64,000 nucleotides of DNA from positions 62,001 to 126,000 of the forward strand of contig JAGHZQ010000024.1 in NCBI GenBank assembly GCA_017746715.1, written 5' to 3'. This stretch comes from Cyanobacteria bacterium SBLK (GTDB lineage Bacteria; Cyanobacteriota; Cyanobacteriia; Cyanobacteriales; Spirulinaceae). The notes under the pieces were generated by a model. The model saw only the letters and a list, made by a program, of their open reading frames with translations. It ran no database searches and was not told where the DNA came from. Below, piece after piece: positions 54,401 to 61,923 of this stretch (positions are counted from its first letter, which is position 1; each line of letters opens with the position of its first letter). A program made the translations under genes and the position numbers.

Positions 54401-56375
54401 TATTCTTAATACCACCGCTCGAGAAGTCCGTCAGCTTTTGAGTGCCGATCGCGTTCTCATTTTCCGCTACTATCCCGAGAATAAAGGGATTATTACCCAC
54501 GAATCCATTGTGGAGGGGCAAGAGTGCCTCTTGGGTTTGGAAATTCAAGAAGAAGTCCTGCATCGCGATTGCTATCAAAATTACTACCAAGGCAGGGCGA
54601 GGATTCTCTCTCTCCTCAACGAAAACGAGGAGATGCCAGATTGCCTGCGAGACTATTTACAAGTATTGGGCATCAAATCCTCTCTTGTCGTTCCCCTCCT
54701 GCAACAAAGCGATCTCTGGGGTTTGCTGATCGTTCACCAATGCCAAACAACGCGCCAGTGGCAGCCTTGGGAAACAACCTTGCTCGAGCAACTTGCCGTG
54801 CAAGTGGCGATCGCCATCCAGCAAGCGGAATTATATCGCCAACTCTCCGAGAAACTCGACCAAGAAAAACAAGTTCAATTGCAATTACAACAAGCTAAAG
54901 AAGCTGCCGATACGGCTAACCGTGCAAAGAGCGAATTTTTGGCCAACATGAGTCACGAACTTCGCACTCCTCTCAATGCCATTCTCGGTTTTACGCAAAT
55001 CATGGCACGATCGTCTTTGTTACCCTCTGAAGAGCAGGAATATGTCGAGATTATCAGTCGCTCGGGAGAGCATTTGCTATCGTTGATCAACGACATTTTA
55101 GATTTATCGAAAATCGAAGCCGGGCGCATTTCCCTCGATCTTGAAGGATTCGATCTCTTTGAACTTCTTGACAATCTTCAATCGATGCTGCAACTCAAAG
55201 CAGAATCGAAAGGATTATCTTTGACGTTCCATCGTTCTGCCGAGCTCCCCCAATTTATCCAAAGCGATCGTAAAAAATTGCGATCGACTTTGATCAATTT
55301 GATCGGGAATGCCATTAAATTTACCGAGCGAGGCAGCATCAGCGTATCAGTCACCAGTCACCAGTCACCAGTCACCAATCCAATAACTATAAGATTCGTC
55401 ATTGAAGATACAGGGGTGGGCATTGCCCCAGAAGAACTCGAGACGTTATTTGATGCGTTCGTGCAAACCAATTCCCGCCAAAAAACCACAGAAGGGACGG
55501 GATTGGGTCTGACCATTAGCCGCCATTTTGCGCGCTTGCTCGGAGGAGATATCGAGGTGGAAAGCACCCTCGGACGAGGTTCGATGTTTGCGTTTTCCAT
55601 TGCTTGTTTCGTTGTTGAAAAGCAGGATGCGTCTGCAACTTCGAGCGATCGCCGCATTATCGGTCTCGAGTCGGGAGAAATCCCCTATCGCATTCTCATC
55701 GTCGAGGATCGCTGGACGAATCGCAGATTGTTGCGGGAATTGCTGGTTGCGATCGGCTTTACCTGCCGCGAAGCGACGAACGGACGCGAAGCGATCGCCT
55801 TTTGGCAAGAATGGCAGCCTCATTTAATTTTCATGGATATGCAAATGCCCGTTCTAGACGGTTACGAAGCAACGCGAGCAATTCGCTTGCAGGAGGAAGC
55901 AACGGGACAAGGCAGCGAGGGGATTCCCATTATCGCCTTAACAGCAAGTGCCTTCGAGTCGCAACGTCCTTCTATTTTGGCGGCAGGGTGCGACGATCTC
56001 ATTGTCAAACCATTCTCGGAAAACGACCTGCTCGAGAAAATTGCCCTTCATTTAGGGGTGCGCTATCGCTATGAAAATATTGCCGATGCCTCCTTCTCCT
56101 TGCTGTCGGCTTCTCCTTCGGTGCAGTTAACGCCAGCCGATCTCCAACAACTCTCTCTAGAAGAGCGATCGCAACTCCATCAATTAGCCCTGTGCGCCCG
56201 AGGGCGACAATTGCGCGAACGGATTGAGGAATTTCTGGCAAACCGCACCGAATTGCAGCAAGCCCTGCTTTCTCTGGTTGATAATCTTCATTTTGAGCGC
56301 ATTATCGAATTAATCGAACTTGCTGGAGTAGAAGAGAAAACTGGGGATGATGCGATGAGCGAGACAATCTTATAA
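51471..56375 (+). CDS. Multi-PAS/GAF hybrid histidine kinase with receiver domain
   Basis: A 1634-residue soluble hybrid kinase. It opens with a degenerate receiver-like domain (~5-105). About six PAS/PAC domains follow (~135-945; PAC ends such as DITERREAE, DITQRKQAE, DISDRKEVE, EITHRKEAE). Then a phytochrome-like GAF (~955-1123, with LWGLLIVHQC), HisKA (NMSHELRTPLNAILGF, His near 1162), HATPase (EDTGVGIAPEE, GTGLGLTISRHFARLLGG), a receiver (ILIVEDRWTNR, LIFMDMQMPVLDGYEA, Asp near 1451) and a ~95-residue helical tail. It probably integrates light or redox cues. GGAGG lies before the ATG. A heptamer repeat is embedded in the HATPase part. Confidence 0.9.
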   Translation: MDGDKLHILLISDSATDYQQLTSLLDRRSRVELHWEQTLPSPDDRRHWDVWILADRLSSLLPLSLSIPIVLLADVPETEIPGQQAGIADYWLREELTLAFVNRSLRSLLEIHQLKSQNRSLTEELAKYKHIEQTFRESEARLLELLSNTSDGILIIDLQGSVRFANPVAAKLFNCSLNELVGSEFGLPVMEGESAELNLLRAEGEWGIGEMRVAETEWQSEPVYAIALRDITERREAETALRESKERFQQMADNIQDVFWLASPGLDRWFYVSPAYERIWGQSRDLLYTDPASWLAAVHPEDREVACTLLNPDRFESPNSCEYRVQTSNSQIRWICARIFPIHDERRKIVRLAGIWEDITQRKQAELALEASRSRLAGILEIADDAIISINIHQQIALFNRGAEKIFGYNSEEVMGKSLNLLLPEFATDIDQQDADRFARAADGIGTMGDLGTIVGRRKKGEEFPVEASISLLEIDGEKIFTIILRDISDRQQAAERLQRSQHFIERVADASPSLLYIYDLIENKNVYLNGDLGVLGYSSEEIHAMGDRLLQEILHPEDLELWPQRRQRFQKANDGDVIKTEYRIRHKQGQWRWLYSRDIIFSRTSHGSPKEILGVAVDISDRKEVEAQLQEYRERLEELVERRTNELLEINQQLQQEIQERKQARSALYFQARLLDMVDHAVIATDLMGTITYWNRGAQILYGRLAAETIGRNILDAIPSNTPRKNAAEMMQSLYRGESWYGEFQVKQRDGREFPAMVIDSPVYNEAGELVGIVEISFDNSERKQAEEALRKANAELGITVEQTTRDLGGAIEKLQQEIVKRKLAETELQESEERFRVVLQTSPVVVFHQDINLYYTWIYNTFKPFTPKDFIGRRDEDLFDPETAERLNRIKQGVLESGKGTRVETSIFYNGRVLYYDMTFEPLRFRSGRIIGLTGAAIEITHRKEAEETLRQQMERERLLGQIARHVRQSLQLDDILNTTAREVRQLLSADRVLIFRYYPENKGIITHESIVEGQECLLGLEIQEEVLHRDCYQNYYQGRARILSLLNENEEMPDCLRDYLQVLGIKSSLVVPLLQQSDLWGLLIVHQCQTTRQWQPWETTLLEQLAVQVAIAIQQAELYRQLSEKLDQEKQVQLQLQQAKEAADTANRAKSEFLANMSHELRTPLNAILGFTQIMARSSLLPSEEQEYVEIISRSGEHLLSLINDILDLSKIEAGRISLDLEGFDLFELLDNLQSMLQLKAESKGLSLTFHRSAELPQFIQSDRKKLRSTLINLIGNAIKFTERGSISVSVTSHQSPVTNPITIRFVIEDTGVGIAPEELETLFDAFVQTNSRQKTTEGTGLGLTISRHFARLLGGDIEVESTLGRGSMFAFSIACFVVEKQDASATSSDRRIIGLESGEIPYRILIVEDRWTNRRLLRELLVAIGFTCREATNGREAIAFWQEWQPHLIFMDMQMPVLDGYEATRAIRLQEEATGQGSEGIPIIALTASAFESQRPSILAAGCDDLIVKPFSENDLLEKIALHLGVRYRYENIADASFSLLSASPSVQLTPADLQQLSLEERSQLHQLALCARGRQLRERIEEFLANRTELQQALLSLVDNLHFERIIELIELAGVEEKTGDDAMSETIL
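55348..55375. repeat. STRR: four copies of CAGTCAC inside a kinase gene
   Basis: Four exact heptamers encode SVTSHQSPVTNP in the loop before the ATP-binding strand of the HATPase domain. Twenty-eight bases is not a multiple of three, so the reading frame survives only with this copy number and the bases around it. Confidence 0.85.
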
Positions 56376-56621
56376 TCGCAATTCTGTTTGACAGGAAGAG
56401 GCTTTAACATTAATATTAAGCGTTTAAATAAATGAGGAAATTGTTAAAAATTTGTAGAAATCCAAAAGATTAAGATTTTCCGATAGACTCGCGTTTATAT
56501 CGATTCGATATTTTACTTTACGATCCCCCAACTGAAAGTGGATAATTGAGAAGAAATCGATCGCTCGAGAAGAAGAGAAAGTGGCTGTTTTTCACTTTTA
56601 TCTTATTCTTCTCTCGTTAAA

Positions 56622-58550
56622 ATGGAAAGTCATGTAGGATTCACAATTAAAGGGGATATTCTGGTCGTCGATGATATTCCGGAAAATGTACGCTTGTTGT
56701 TTGAAATGTTAGTTAAACAAGGGTACGAAGTTCGGCAAACTATTACGGCAAATCAGGCATTGCAAGCCATTGACCGCGATCCGCCGGATTTAATTCTCCT
56801 CGATATTATGATGCCGGAAATGAATGGCTATGAAGTATGTCGGTACTTGAAGGATGACCCGAAAACCCAAAGCATTCCCATTATTTTTCTCAGCGCCAAA
56901 CACGATCCCGCAACTCGCGTTCGTGCCTTTCAAGTCGGGGGGGCAGATTATATTAGCAAGCCCTTCCAAATTGAAGAAGTTTTAGCGCGAGTCGAACATC
57001 AACTCACTATAGTTCAACAACAAGAACGGCTGCGGGTACAAAATATCCGCCTGCAACGAGAAATTGAAGAACGAAAAAAAATAGAAACTGTTTTAAAAGA
57101 GCGACAAAAATTTTTGCGATTAACGATTGATGCCAATCCCAATTTGATTTATGTTACTGATGAAGGCGGTAAGTTTACACTTGCCAATCATGCTTTGGCG
57201 AAACTGTACGATACGACAGTGGAGAATTTACTCGGAAAAACCAAAGCTGATTTTGGAGGCAATTTCCCACCAAATCAGAGGAATTTTTCTGGAGCGGGAA
57301 AAAAAGTTGAAACTCTGAAGATCGCAACTATTGCCACCGAACCGCTCTTCGATCGCCAAACCCGAGAAATTCGCTGGTTTCAAACCACAAAAACGCCCTT
57401 TGTTTCTCCCGAGGGGAAAACTTTAATATTGGGAGTATCCGTCGATATTACCGAACGCCAACGGGCCGAACTTTCCCTTTGGCGACAAGCCGAGCGAGAA
57501 CGCCTCCTAAGAACAATCTCCGAACGCATCCGCCAATCTTTAGCCGTTGAAGATATTCTCCAGCAAACCGTTAAAGAAATTCAACAATTTTTACAAGCCG
57601 ATCGCGTTTCCATTTGTCGTCGAGAAAGCGATCGCACCTATCGAGTGGCAGTTGAATCGATCTCGGCAACATGGCCTTCCCTACAAGGTGAGATCGTCGA
57701 AGAAGAATGGCTTTCGCAAATCGCGCGCGAGTGGGAAGAGAACAGTCAGCCTACCTGCGCGATCGCGAGTGCCACCACGCCAGCCCTTTCTCCCGCATTA
57801 CAGGATTTTTTGCAGCAATGGCAAGTTTGCTCCCAATGTATCGTCCCGATTTTTAAGAGCCACCTTCCCAAACCCCCTCTCGAGAGGGGACTTTGGGGGG
57901 CGATCGTCGTGCACCAATGCCGCAACCCGCGAGAATGGCACGAAGAAGAACTCGAAATTTTGGGTTCTCTTGCCATGCAAGTGGCGATCGCCGTGCAACA
58001 AGGAGAGTTGCTGGCCCAACTCGAAGCTGCCAACCGCGAGTTAAAAAATCTGGCTAATTTAGACGGTTTGACGGGATTGGCCAACCGACGGCGATTTGAT
58101 GAAATCTTACAGAAAGAATGGCAGCAAATGCAGCGAGAACGCAATCCTCTCTCTTTGGTTTTAGTCGATATCGACTTTTTCAAGCGTTACAATGACACCT
58201 ACGGTCATCAACAGGGAGATGAGTGTTTAAAGGCCGTTGCCCGAGCCATCCGTGCCTGTAGCAAGCGATCGTCAGACATTGCCGCTCGCTATGGTGGGGA
58301 AGAATTTGCCGCAATTTTGCCGAATACCCTCCTCGAGGAGGCTGTAGTAATTGCCCGTCAGATTCAAGAACGAGTGCGAGAGTTGCAAATCGAGCATTCT
58401 CAATCGTCAATTCATTCTTATCTTACGATTTCTTTAGGAGCGGCCAGCCAATTTCCCCATCGAAATGCAACCATAGACGATCTCATCGGTGCGGCAGATG
58501 CAGCCTTATATCGCGCCAAGGCTTCCGGACGCGATCGGGTGGAGTTTTAA
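56622..58550 (+). CDS. Diguanylate cyclase: receiver, PAS, GAF and GGEEF domains
   Basis: A 642-residue cytosolic response-regulator-type cyclase. Receiver at ~12-130 (ILVVDDIPENVRLL, phospho-site Asp61 in LILLDIMMPEM, Lys in YISKPFQ), PAS (~160-285, ends DITERQRAE), GAF (~290-465) and GGDEF (~475-642) with catalytic ARYGGEEFAAILP. It should make cyclic di-GMP on phosphorylation. The GAF lacks the bilin-binding Cys and carries an insertion from a palindromic repeat. It follows the 1634-residue hybrid kinase by ~245 bases on the same strand and is a plausible partner. Confidence 0.92.
   Translation: MESHVGFTIKGDILVVDDIPENVRLLFEMLVKQGYEVRQTITANQALQAIDRDPPDLILLDIMMPEMNGYEVCRYLKDDPKTQSIPIIFLSAKHDPATRVRAFQVGGADYISKPFQIEEVLARVEHQLTIVQQQERLRVQNIRLQREIEERKKIETVLKERQKFLRLTIDANPNLIYVTDEGGKFTLANHALAKLYDTTVENLLGKTKADFGGNFPPNQRNFSGAGKKVETLKIATIATEPLFDRQTREIRWFQTTKTPFVSPEGKTLILGVSVDITERQRAELSLWRQAERERLLRTISERIRQSLAVEDILQQTVKEIQQFLQADRVSICRRESDRTYRVAVESISATWPSLQGEIVEEEWLSQIAREWEENSQPTCAIASATTPALSPALQDFLQQWQVCSQCIVPIFKSHLPKPPLERGLWGAIVVHQCRNPREWHEEELEILGSLAMQVAIAVQQGELLAQLEAANRELKNLANLDGLTGLANRRRFDEILQKEWQQMQRERNPLSLVLVDIDFFKRYNDTYGHQQGDECLKAVARAIRACSKRSSDIAARYGGEEFAAILPNTLLEEAVVIARQIQERVRELQIEHSQSSIHSYLTISLGAASQFPHRNATIDDLIGAADAALYRAKASGRDRVEF
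57863..57900. repeat. Palindromic cyanobacterial repeat inserted in frame
   Basis: Contains CCCCTCTCGAGAGGGG, an 8+8 perfect palindrome, flanked by cttcccaaac and actttggggg. Similar 'CCCCCT...AGGGGG' elements are frequent between cyanobacterial genes. Here it is translated as LPKPPLERGLWG within the GAF domain of the diguanylate cyclase. Confidence 0.7.
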
Positions 58551-58659
58551 CACTCACCAGTTACCCGTCACCCGTATCGGTTTGTCGAGCCTTTTTTGAC
58601 AAGGTGCGATCGCTCGGAAAGAGAAAAGAGACCCAATGCGATCGCGTTTTTCAACGTTC

Positions 58660-59688
58660 TCAATCTTCAGAACGGCGATCGCTAGTCTCTTCTTGTTTTT
58701 GAAAGCGATCGATTAAGTCTTCGCGAGACAATTGTAAAAGGAGGGGGGTAAATTCTTCAGAGGACAATTTCATAATGGGTTCGATAATTTCCGCGAGTGC
58801 TTCGTCAATCTCTCCAAAGCGCACGCGGAAAAGATTTTCAATCAAACGCACGGTCGCCTGTTTTTCTCCCTCTTCTCGGCCTTCTTCTTTGCCTCGTTGA
58901 AGCCCTTCTTCTCGGCCTTCTTCTCGGCCTTCTTCTCGGCCTTCTTCTCGGCCTTCTTCTTTGGCTTGTTGGCGAATTTCTGCCATTGCCTCTTCATACA
59001 GTTGTGTCAAGGTCATAATTAACTCCTTGTCATCGCGATCGAGATCTTGTTCTTTGTTCTGTCGTTTGGCTAACAGAGAAATCAGTTCTTTCACCAATTT
59101 TATAACATTCCCTCGCAAACGGTTCTCGCGGGGCAAGGCTTCAAGTTCTCTGACGGCTCTTTGCTGTACTCGTCCTCGTCCTAACAGCCTCAACCACAGG
59201 GTTTTTGGGGTTTGGGGTAGTTGATGAATTGCGATAATTGCCGTTCTCCAACCCGGCTTCAAACGATAAATCCCTTGTTCTTCTTCTTTGGGAGAGGGAT
59301 GAAATCCAAATTGTTGAAGTAAATTCGAGGATGCGGTCGGGGTCAGTATCCACAGTTGAGGGAATTCCCGTTCATTCACCGGAATTTTCTTGCGCTTGGC
59401 CTCTCGTTCAAATTCTGAGATAACGACGAACAATTTAATGATGCAAGTGCGAATATCGCTAGAAGTCACTGGATTGCGGAAGGGTTCAAGCAGTGCTGGA
59501 GTGACGGTCAGTTGTCCCAACAATCCCAAGTCTTTTCGTTGTTCTCCTCCAGCAGGGGAAGGTGTAAATAAAAGGTCAATCTGACGACCTTCGGGGTGAA
59601 TTTCTTTACTGGTTTCAACCTGACCGAGGGGAGACAGGAGTTCGCTGAGATATTGCTTGGCAAATTGGTCGTGAAGAAAGCGAGTCAC
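58660..59688 (-). CDS. Rpn-like protein with EEGREEG repeat
   Basis: A 342-residue protein of a cyanobacterial family with a PD-(D/E)XK-like start: MTRFLHDQFAKQYLSELLSP, then EGRQIDLLF supplying a catalytic-type Asp. Residues ~245-275 are a highly charged EEGREEGREEG repeat encoded by 12-bp DNA units (~58904-58963), probably a long helix. The C-terminus (LIENLFRVRFGEIDEALAEI) is typical of the group. The start is GTG at 59686-59688. Nuclease activity is untested for this group. The ~245 bases upstream to 59933 hold no gene I can support. Confidence 0.75.
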   Translation of the reverse strand: MTRFLHDQFAKQYLSELLSPLGQVETSKEIHPEGRQIDLLFTPSPAGGEQRKDLGLLGQLTVTPALLEPFRNPVTSSDIRTCIIKLFVVISEFEREAKRKKIPVNEREFPQLWILTPTASSNLLQQFGFHPSPKEEEQGIYRLKPGWRTAIIAIHQLPQTPKTLWLRLLGRGRVQQRAVRELEALPRENRLRGNVIKLVKELISLLAKRQNKEQDLDRDDKELIMTLTQLYEEAMAEIRQQAKEEGREEGREEGREEGREEGLQRGKEEGREEGEKQATVRLIENLFRVRFGEIDEALAEIIEPIMKLSSEEFTPLLLQLSREDLIDRFQKQEETSDRRSED

Positions 59689-59933
59689 GGATTAATGAAG
59701 ATTTATTCAATGGAGATAGGATAACAGAAATTGAGACTGATGTTCTACCGAGATGCAAAGACCGCTCTGATTCGGGGGTTACGATCGCTTTCCCCAACAA
59801 ATTTAAGATGGATGCGCTTTGTCACCCCTGTGCGATCGCTAATGTGCGTGCGGTAAAATCCCTGAAACACTTCAAACTCAGGGTTTTTCGGAGATTATGG
59901 CGGAGGAGCGATCGCTTTTTTGATAGGTGAGAT

Positions 59934-60224
59934 TTACGCTGAAAAGTCAGCAGGGGAAAGAGTGAGGGTTTTGGCGATATTTTCGAGGTCGGCGATTGTT
60001 TCTTGTCTCGATTCGGAAGAAACGCGAGCGGAAATGACGGCGATAATCTCCCGCCATGTTAAACCTTCGGATAGCATCAGGCGAAAGCATTGACAAACAA
60101 GATTGATTTTCGCATCATCTAGCATTTCGATCGCTTCTTCTAATTCGATTGGTGATTCTACGGGTGTGGAGGTGTTTGCAGGCGTTCGATCGGGTTGGAT
60201 GAAAGATTCTGAAGCGGTTTGCAT
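59934..60224 (-). CDS. Small protein, third gene of a minus-strand accessory operon
   Basis: A 96-residue protein with a polar N-terminus (MQTASESFIQPDRTPANTS) and a helical C-terminal half (INLVCQCFRLMLSEGLTWRE, LENIAKTLTLSPADFSA). AGGAG lies six bases before the ATG. It follows the 78-residue gene with no gap. No family is recognised; its companions include a ribbon-helix-helix-like protein, so a role in plasmid- or island-type maintenance is possible. Confidence 0.6.
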   Translation of the reverse strand: MQTASESFIQPDRTPANTSTPVESPIELEEAIEMLDDAKINLVCQCFRLMLSEGLTWREIIAVISARVSSESRQETIADLENIAKTLTLSPADFSA

Positions 60225-60461
60225 TTATCTCTCCTTTAAAGGAAGAACAAAGGGTTTGGGGTGGTCGCGACAGCGAATTAAAACCGAATCGCATTGGAAA
60301 TTTGCAGCCAATCTTTTTAGGGGTTGAATCCATTGTCTCAAAAATATTCGGGCATTTTTCCGCTGGGGAATCAGAACAATCAGAACCCGAGCGCAAGGAT
60401 ACCAATCCCAATTTTTTTGATTGAGAACTCTGAGAATTGTTTCAAGTTCCGTTATTTCCAT
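60225..60461 (-). CDS. Small basic protein, second gene of the accessory operon
   Basis: A 78-residue basic protein: MEITELETILRVLNQKNWDW, YPCARVLIVLIPQRKN, FQCDSVLIRCRDHPKPFVLP. Alternating hydrophobic strands suggest a small alpha/beta fold. Its start lies 20 bases inside the preceding gene, in another frame, so translation is probably coupled. Function unknown. Confidence 0.5.
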   Translation of the reverse strand: MEITELETILRVLNQKNWDWYPCARVLIVLIPQRKNARIFLRQWIQPLKRLAANFQCDSVLIRCRDHPKPFVLPLKER

Positions 60462-60759
60462 CGTCGGTGATATCTCCGTTTTTGTAGCCGATGACGATAT
60501 TGACTATCTTTAAGAGGTCGGCGGTTTCTAGTCCGAGATCGTGCGCTAATTCCACGACTTGAGAATCGTCGGGACGCTCTCTGGCAACCAATTTTCTCAG
60601 AAAATTATCGGCGTTAAGCCACGCTTCAAAGGCGGATTCCATTCCGTCGGAAAAGGTGATTCTTTCGTCGTTACAGCGTTGTTTGAACTGCTCGATTAAT
60701 TCTTTAGGGAGAAAGCCGGAAATCTGTCCGTATTCGGGATCGTCTTTTTTTGATACCAT
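60442..60759 (-). CDS. Ribbon-helix-helix-like DNA-binding protein, first gene of the operon
   Basis: A 105-residue protein. GQISGFLPKELIEQFKQRC followed by ITFSDGMESAFEAWL fits a ribbon-helix-helix domain of the CopG/ParG kind (residues ~11-50). The C-terminal part is acidic and helical. A good Shine-Dalgarno (GAGGA) precedes the ATG. Three spaced TCTAGAATAA-type sequences directly upstream look like its operator, suggesting autoregulation. Such proteins often act as antitoxins or partition repressors; no ParA or toxin is recognisable beside it. Confidence 0.6.
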   Translation of the reverse strand: MVSKKDDPEYGQISGFLPKELIEQFKQRCNDERITFSDGMESAFEAWLNADNFLRKLVARERPDDSQVVELAHDLGLETADLLKIVNIVIGYKNGDITDDGNNGT

Positions 60760-60785
60760 GTGTCCTCACTCTGCGTACTGCTCTT

Positions 60786-60852
60786 AGTCTAAGATAATTC
60801 TAGAATAAAATCAATAAATCTCTAGAATAAGATTAGATTTTTTCTAAAATCA
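60786..60852 (-). promoter_or_regulatory. Repeated operator-like sites upstream of the RHH gene
   Basis: TTCTAGAATAAAAT at 60798 and CTCTAGAATAAGAT at 60820 are 22 bases apart; a weaker TTTCTAAAATCA lies at 60841 and GTCTAAGATAA at 60787. Multiples of ~11 bases put all sites on one face of the helix, as ribbon-helix-helix repressors prefer. Positioned 30-90 bases before the ATG at 60759. Confidence 0.55.
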
Positions 60853-60981
60853 TGGGAATTCCTTTCAATAGGAGCAGTTGAGTGGATTGGGTTACGCTCC
60901 ATTTACGGCGCTAGGCGCGATCGCAAGGAAGGCGTTTTTATCGATGGTTTCAGGTGAGGTGAGGCGATCGCTTTTCCCGTG

Positions 60982-61437
60982 CTATTTTTCGTCGGTGCGG
61001 GTGATGAGAGATCGGACGGCTTCCTCGGCTGACTCGTGTACGGTTGTGGTGCTTTCTGCGATCGCCGTCCAGAGGTGGCAGTCTTTGCGAACGGTGCCAA
61101 CAAAGCGGGACTCGTCGAGGTAGAAGGAAGCGATCGCATTTTGGAAGTCGATTTCGGACTGGAAGGGGGAAGCGATCGCGACTTCGAGAATTTCTTGTTG
61201 TTCTTCGGAGAGTTGGGATTGTGCTTTATACTCGGCGATCCAGGCTTTAAATTGGGCGATGGGAACGATGGTTTTGCCGCCTTCGGTGAAGTAAATATCA
61301 ACCATCCCCTCTCGCAGGGTGACGGCGCGAATGTCCGAGGCTGCGATCGCCGTGTTGTGGCAGAGGTCGCGGGTGGCGACTTTGGCGACGAGTTCGAGGT
61401 CTGTGGGGTTGAGCTTCAGAGCGGTTGCGGTGGTCAT
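60982..61437 (-). CDS. Unknown protein of 151 residues
   Basis: Starts MTTATALKLNPTDLELVAKV; a middle strand-rich part (GMVDIYFTEGGKTIVPIAQF) and a second part with FYLDESRFVGTVRKDCHLW. The C-terminal tail is helical and acidic (ESAEEAVRSLITRTDEK). AAGGA lies eight bases before the ATG. I recognise no family. It belongs to the accessory region between the RHH operon and the XRE/GIY-YIG pair and contains HIP1 sites, so it has been in this genome for some time. Confidence 0.55.
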   Translation of the reverse strand: MTTATALKLNPTDLELVAKVATRDLCHNTAIAASDIRAVTLREGMVDIYFTEGGKTIVPIAQFKAWIAEYKAQSQLSEEQQEILEVAIASPFQSEIDFQNAIASFYLDESRFVGTVRKDCHLWTAIAESTTTVHESAEEAVRSLITRTDEK

Positions 61438-61695
61438 GTTAAAATTCCTTTAGATATTGTTTGGCGCGGTTGTTTTTGAGCGATCGCGTTTTTTCTTTGT
61501 TTGCCCTTTAGTCGGCTTGCGGTGGGCTTTCCGTTCACCCTATATCCTTAATAGTAATATCCTTTAAAGTAATAGTCAATGAGGGTGATATTATTATTAG
61601 TGATATGCTTAGTGCTGTACTATAAGTTGCACTAATATCAATAAGGATACCCGTTTAAAGAGTACCCCTTATAATATGAGTAGAGAGTTTGGAAA
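61438..61695. promoter_or_regulatory. Divergent control region of the XRE regulator
   Basis: About 260 bases, very AT-rich from 61550. It contains a near-palindrome gatattattattagtgatat (61590-61609) and related agtaata words, then tacccgtttaaagagtaccc with inverted GGGTA/TACCC halves about 45-60 bases before the XRE start. These are plausible operators for the XRE protein. No gene seen. Confidence 0.4.
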
Positions 61696-61923
61696 ATGAC
61701 CTTGAAAATTCTGTTAAAAGAACTTAGAGAGGGCAGAGGGCTTTCGCAAAATCAACTGGCCAACAAAATTGAGATGAGTCCACAAACTATCCAAAAAATC
61801 GAGCAAGGGATCGCAAAATCTCTGACATTTGAGACTCTTGATAGACTTTGCATTGCATTGGATTGCGATCCCGGTGACATAATTGTTCGTGAAAGAAGTG
61901 AAGAAAATGCAACATCTAATTGA
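61696..61923 (+). CDS. XRE-family helix-turn-helix regulator
   Basis: A 75-residue single-domain regulator: LLKELREGRGLSQNQLANKI, EMSPQTIQKIEQGIAKSLTF and ETLDRLCIALDCDPGDIIV, the five-helix XRE/Cro fold. It is likely to bind the inverted repeats just upstream and control itself and the overlapping GIY-YIG gene, which begins 17 bases before its stop. This arrangement recalls the control genes of restriction systems. Confidence 0.88.
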   Translation: MTLKILLKELREGRGLSQNQLANKIEMSPQTIQKIEQGIAKSLTFETLDRLCIALDCDPGDIIVRERSEENATSN

